Assembly: GCF_050947335.1 (NCBI RefSeq)
Contig: NC_134991.1
Location: forward strand, 7,006,001 to 7,070,000
Origin: Megachile rotundata
Lineage: Eukaryota > Arthropoda > Insecta > Hymenoptera > Megachilidae
DNA: 64,000 bases
Direction of reading: 5' to 3'
Under the pieces are notes generated by a model. That model did not search any database, was not told the origin of the DNA, and saw only the letters and a list, made by a program, of their open reading frames with translations. A program made the position numbers and the translations under genes. Positions 59,336 through 64,000 of this stretch are shown here, piece after piece; the first letter of the stretch is position 1, and each line of letters opens with the position of its first letter.

Positions 59336-60959
59336 CCTCCATCTTTGCGTTCTTGAAAGATCACCCTCCTCCACCCATAAATGTTGAACACCTGACCAAC
59401 AAAATATTCACCAAAAAAATCATCCAAACACGATGTAAATATTTCCAGTCCATTAGCATTTAAACCACGTATAACCCTGCTTGAAAATAAAGAGGTATTA
59501 CCGTGTTCCAACATAGCAATCAAGTTTAGCACACAAAGGTGGTTAATTCGAGCCGGTGACCAATCGTCACCGTAGACAATTGGCAGCTATTTAGAAAATG
59601 TATTCAAAGTTCATTGGCCAGTTAAATCGAAAAACCCGGAGCTATTAGCACCAACACAGGTTAAATCAAAGCTACCCGAGCCCCATGACCTCGTGTTTCG
59701 CCTACGAAACATTGTGGAGTGCAAGGCGGGAACCCGTTGGTGTGGTAGACCATGAGGCGACACGGTGCTGTATTCTATTCACTCGAGATAGGAAAAGACG
59801 TGTATCCGTGTGCGGACTGTATACAACGTCCGTAGGAAACAGCTGAGACCGTAGAAGACGTGTGTTCCTTCGTATGATACATCTACGACGAAATTAATGC
59901 CCCAGGATTCCCGGTTCCAAGGACACGGAGGCTTGTAGGATTGGAGGACGAAACAGTGTATCGCAACGGTGCCACCAACGTATCCTTGCATTCCGCCGAT
60001 CGGCTGCGATACGATAAATTTTCCGAGACTATGCGAGCCTCCATGTCGGGAAATACTGTTCCCTTTTAAGCTATTTCGCCTTATCTCACGGATGCGAAGG
60101 ATACGGTTTTAATTGCGGGCCGTCGATTTACTGGACTGCTGCCTGGACCGCGTTGTTCAAATATTTTAACCAGGTGCGGGTTGTGAACTACTATCGCGGT
60201 ATGCATTTTTCGCGTGATACATGCAATTGTGAAATTAATACTGAATCTTATTACAGGTCTTTGAGGCAGTTTTTAGCACAGTATTATACACTTTGTATAT
60301 AATCAGACTTTTTATAATCTTTTTATAAACAGACTGTATGTTTAAGTGTATCTATGACTGAAGGTGTTGTCATTTAAAGTAGTCATGTATACATGTGTGT
60401 TCATGTTTAAAGAAAGTTCTTATGCAATGTTTAGTAACTTGTTGATACACCCTGTTTACAACGCTTATATATTGTAAATTATGTGCAAATACAGAATTTC
60501 CTTCCGTGGTCCATTAACTGTTGGTTTGGAAAGTCTGACATGACTTCAAATAGGAATATCTCTTGAACAACATAATTCATTGTTCCCGACAAGTGTTCTA
60601 TGGTAAACTTACAGAAATATCAATAGCAAACAGATGACATCTCAATCGATTGTCTTATTTGTTCAAACACGGGGTGCAAATGTCAAGTAAAGATCGGATT
60701 GTGTGGAGTCGGAGGTTCGTCAATCTCCGGGCATTCCATTGCTGGAACGTCAAATACTTCAGAGGGTAAGTACCGTGTTCGACTGAAAGCATGCGTATCG
60801 ATTACCGATACATTATTGATATTTTATTGATATTTAACGTTATATCCACATTATACAGGTACCGTTAAAGGCAGGGATTAAACTACGATAAAATGCATAA
60901 CTTCACTTATTTCAACTTTTAATTTGATACATAGTTTTGTAGTTTATGTGTGCTAGATC
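59336..60959. other. unique noncoding sequence, CpG-rich at 59630-60170
   Basis: The minus frames at 59263-59532 (89 codons, entering the repeat) and 59779-59991 (70 codons) are not recognised. The CpG-rich part is non-repetitive and may be a conserved element. No gene is called. Confidence 0.4.
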
Positions 60960-61210
60960 AGGTTAGATTAAAGTAAACTAAGTTAAACTAATATAGTTAA
61001 ATATCATGGTTTAACGTAGTTTCAGTTAGCTTTCATCATTACAATCTATTAGGTAAAGTTAGATTACCATTATTGAACTTAGGTTAGGGTTCTGTTAAGC
61101 TAGATGTAGTCAACTTAAGAATATATTAGGTTACGTTAGATGAAGTTAGGTTAGGTTTAGATTACTATTAATCTCAAATTAGGTTAAGATACGTGAACTT
61201 AGGTCATGGT
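60960..61210 (+). repeat. degenerate TTAGGTTA-type repeats
   Basis: Phrases such as GGTTAGG, TTAGGTTA and GTTAGATTA recur irregularly over 250 bp. They resemble the junctions of the 24.8-25.1 kb array and may be very decayed telomere-like sequence. No fixed unit is visible. Confidence 0.45.
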
Positions 61211-61734
61211 TATATTTGGTCACGTTCACGCTTCCACGTATTTGATAAAGGTTTAGTCAGATTTGTATACGTAAGGTCAGGCCGTGTTTTATCATTCATT
61301 ACTCTTATTTGAACAGTATAATTTAACTGTCAAGTGCAGCTAAAAATAGTGAAAATTCATTGTAAATTCTACGTCGGTCACTTTTTTACCTCGACGTTAT
61401 CTCGCCGATATCACTGATATATCAAATTATCGAGAACGTTTGACATTATCGACACTTATCGAGCCGATTATCAACATTAGCAGCTTCAAACAGATCACAC
61501 ATCTGTTTCTCCGCAACGAAAGTGTATTTTCATGAAAACGTTTCTCCGATCACCCACGCCCGGCACGCAGTAAATGTAGCTGTGTATCGTACGCGTTCAC
61601 GCGGGTGCTTATGCGTGCACAACGGAACAACCATGAGCGATTGCGAGGAGGGACGCCGTATGCACACGTATCGCATTGACGAGTTCCCGCCCGAGTCGGC
61701 GGTTGGTCGCTTTGGCAGCTCCTCGTCTCTCCCA
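61211..61734. other. unique sequence upstream of the promoter region
   Basis: No gene called. CpG content rises from 61500 onward, and opposing frames (61522-61773 plus, 61550-61990 minus) reflect that composition. Confidence 0.45.
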
Positions 61735-62135
61735 GGTAGCGTGAGAGAATCGGAGAGAGAGCAAAACGGATGAAGAAAGGAACGGGCGGATAAGAGCGCA
61801 GATAAGGGAGCGTGGGAGAGAGATAGGTCGCGAGAGGAAAAAATGCGAAAGGGAGAGAAACAGGAACCGGCCGAAGAAGCGGCGGAAAGAAACCGTTGTT
61901 ACAAAACGATCGAAGACATCGGTTAAAAACCGAGAAATACAGTAACACGAGGGAGGAGGAAGGGGTTGACGAAGGGGCTAAGAAAAGCACTGGGGGAAAA
62001 AAGAGAAACGAGCGGGAAGAGTAAAAAGCAGGAAAGAGGAGGAACGGTAGAAAAGGGACGGAGAAAACGCGTGGAGAAGGAAGAACATAGGGGGACGATT
62101 AAAGGACAGAGAGAGAAAGAGAGAAGGGTAGAGCG
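61735..62135 (+). promoter_or_regulatory. GA-rich (GAGA-type) promoter-proximal tract
   Basis: Purine-rich plus strand with many GAGAG motifs (for example at about 61742-61762, 61815-61825 and 62108-62128) directly upstream of the putative start site. In insects such tracts are common binding regions for GAGA-type factors at promoters with regulated start. The 146-codon minus frame through it is a low-complexity reading. Confidence 0.5.
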
Positions 62136-62189
62136 GTCGTATGGTCGGCTTGCCGCCTGCCGCGTAGTAGTAGCGTGCCGAGCGAGCAG

Positions 62190-62260
62190 TAAGCAGTGCT
62201 GAACGTCGTCGTCGTTTCTCAGTGTCGCCGCGGCGCTCGTGCCAGACGGTTGGTTCTCTC
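62190..62260 (+). promoter_or_regulatory. candidate core promoter, Inr plus DPE
   Basis: TCAGTG at 62219-62224 fits the arthropod initiator with A+1 at 62221. At exactly +28 to +32 (62248-62252) the bases GGTTG match the downstream promoter element consensus RGWYV. No TATA box lies upstream. Position-exact Inr and DPE on a GC-rich island just after a GA-rich tract support a real start site, although Inr-like strings alone are frequent. Confidence 0.5.
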
Positions 62261-62844
62261 AAAGTAGTTTATCGTGCAGCGTGTAGCGTCGTTTCGAACG
62301 TGTTCGTTCCGTGCAAACGCTTCGGACTAAATTGGATTAAACAGACGCGCTGGATCCTCCGACTTCTGGGGCCTCGCGATCGATGCTAGGCCGAGCGGAA
62401 TCTTTCGCGCGAGATTCTGTTCAGCGAGGATAACAGCGACGTGATTTAAAACGTTTCACGTGTAAACGTTGTTACCAGTGTACTTGTAAAATCGGTACGC
62501 GAGTGCGCGAATTAACGTCGAGCCATTTGCGCGAGTTTGAAAAGTGTAACGCCACGTGCAACACCGGCGCCATCTCAGGTTCAATTTCGAATTTCGCGCG
62601 ACGCGGTGTACCGCGACAGTTCGTGAATCAACGTGACGCGGCTTTTTTCTTCGGTGAAAAATCGTGGTTATTTGGTGGTTCTGTTCGTGGCCGTGGAACA
62701 CACGGTGGGTGGCAACTTGTGGCGTGTTTCGAGCCGCGTTTGTACAAGTGGAGCTAACCTTGCTGACTGAACACGTGGATGCATGCCGCACTCTCGTCGG
62801 TGCCGCGCTTCTGACTGGCAGAGCTGTCTGCACGAAAATTCCAG
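62221..62844 (+). other. candidate first exon (mostly 5' UTR) of a gene extending right
   Basis: GC- and CpG-rich segment of about 620 bp from the Inr to the strong donor CAG|GTAAAC at 62844/62845. It contains a short upstream ORF (ATG 62383 to TAA 62433, 16 codons). An ATG at 62783, in a poor start context, remains open for 20 codons up to the donor and would enter the next exon in phase 2. No conserved domain is visible, so the exon is most likely untranslated or carries only a few initial codons. The opposing 125-codon minus frame (62456-62833) looks like a composition effect. Gene identity is unknown because no downstream exon is in the window. Confidence 0.45.
62383..62433 (+). other. 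upstream ORF in candidate 5' UTR
   Basis: First ATG after the predicted start site, 16 codons plus stop. If the exon is real, it could reduce translation of the main frame. No known peptide is recognised. Confidence 0.3.
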
Positions 62845-64000
62845 GTAAACTTCACTTCTTCAAACTCGTGCATTTTCATTTGTTTCAAATTCGACATTTT
62901 TCATGAACGGTAATGTTTATTTGAGCTTCTCGTGACAAGTGACACTTTGACCGAGCATGCGCGTAATTCGTCTTCAAATTTAAAAGCCCGCGCACGTGAG
63001 CGCTTATCGACGTTCAAAGCACACCATGGTTCTGTACCTAATCAGAGTTATCTCGAAACTTAATCATTGATCACAGATCATGTTCTGTCTCACCATTCAT
63101 CATCAGTGACCGGGTTTTAAAATAACCTTGATTAGGCTTTAAAAGATAAGTGCAGCTCAGGAAGAGACCATAACAAAAAGACAGGAAAGAAAATGTATCA
63201 CAAATATTTAATAATTTACCTGAAAGGCAAATCAAAATATTTATGTAAACTTAACTCAGTTACTGACATCTTGTTTTCTATCATGTAGCCAATGTTTAAA
63301 AAGAATACACGAAACCAGTTCGTGCACTCAAATTGTGACTGGTTCACTGTTCAATCATAAATAATAAATTAGCTTCAATTTTTCATCTGCATTGTTTGAA
63401 CAGTTACAAACAATTGACCAGTTACAACAATTGAAGTAATAAATGAACGTCATTTGTTTTGACGTTGATCAGGAGAAATTGAAAGGTGGATAATATTTGT
63501 TTATCGTGAGACGCCTTTTATCAAGCTGTTCGAGAGGCTCACGCGTTTTACGTGTGTGCTCGTCGAGCTGTCAAACGTGGTTCTGTTGAGTGTCGAAAGT
63601 GACGTTGATAATCTTATTGACCTAACCCAGACCTAACCCAGATTACCAAACGATTTATACGAAGGTTTCGAATAGTTTTTCCTCGATCGCCTTGAAATTA
63701 TTGCAATTTCAATGTTACGTGATACGTTGCTAGGAATTGTTATCTAGAAATCTAGATAACGATCGCTACACTGTTATCATTTATTCTACTATTATTTGAC
63801 ATTGTCATTACGCGAAAATGACGATAAAATCGGTGTAATAAATTGGTGTGATATGACATGTCTATTAACTACAAAGTTTAAACAGTATCAATGGCTTTTG
63901 CTTCTGTGAAAAAAAATGAAAATCATCGGAATATCAATGATTAACGCATCGACCGAACCGATGACTTTCTAAATAATCGTTCTCTTTAATCGGGGTATGA
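62845..64000 (+). other. presumed start of first intron
   Basis: AT content rises again after the donor. I find no exon-like frame, no clear acceptor followed by an open frame, and no repeat block up to the window end. It is called intron only by inference from the donor at 62845. Confidence 0.4.

Overview
The window looks like 64 kb of insect nuclear DNA, most likely from a hymenopteran such as a bee. The reasons are an AT-rich background whose unique segments still carry many CpGs, short interstitial runs of the insect telomere motif TTAGG, small transposons of piggyBac, hAT and Ginger type, and an arthropod-style Inr plus DPE promoter near the right edge. The species call is inference. I recognise no complete protein-coding gene, tRNA, rRNA or CRISPR array.

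Layout. From 1 to about 61.7 kb the window is a gene desert or a very long upstream/intronic region. Moderately GC-rich unique segments alternate with many tandem and minisatellite-like repeats. The dominant repeat type is a field of degenerate octamers (G-rich strand close to GGGATTTG). At least fifteen blocks of 75 to 960 bp occur, about equally often with the G-rich strand on plus and on minus. In several blocks, copies of a recognisable sub-motif lie at exact multiples of 8 bp (for example 48, 88, 56, 32 bp; 40, 152, 144 bp; 24 bp repeated six times). Higher-order units of 16, 24, 32, about 150 and about 480 bp are built on this register. Unrelated octamers (TTACAACT at 28.7 kb, TTCTAGAT at 34.9 kb) also form arrays. 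Other tandem arrays have units of 15-16, 33, 43, 47, 51-70, 115, 120 and 156 bp.

Mobile elements. A complete 863-bp Ginger/KRBA2-like DNA transposon derivative lies at 44319-45181, with about 60-bp terminal inverted repeats, a 4-bp AATA target duplication and the remnant 5' half of an integrase-type transposase on the minus strand. Two TTAA-flanked piggyBac-type miniature elements of 235 and 239 bp (9995-10229 and 57766-58004) share the same subterminal hairpin position. Two hAT-like ends (1-392 and from 31825) share 17 of 23 terminal bases.

Gene start. At 61.7-62.85 kb a GA-rich tract precedes a GC-rich, Inr/DPE-containing region and a candidate first exon (about 62221-62844) ending in a strong splice donor. 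The window probably holds the upstream region, first exon and start of the first intron of a plus-strand gene whose coding part lies to the right. Its identity cannot be told. Long open frames elsewhere are mostly by-products of repeats without stop codons or of local GC richness. I found no clear new biological system; the octamer-register repeats are the strongest candidate for something undescribed.
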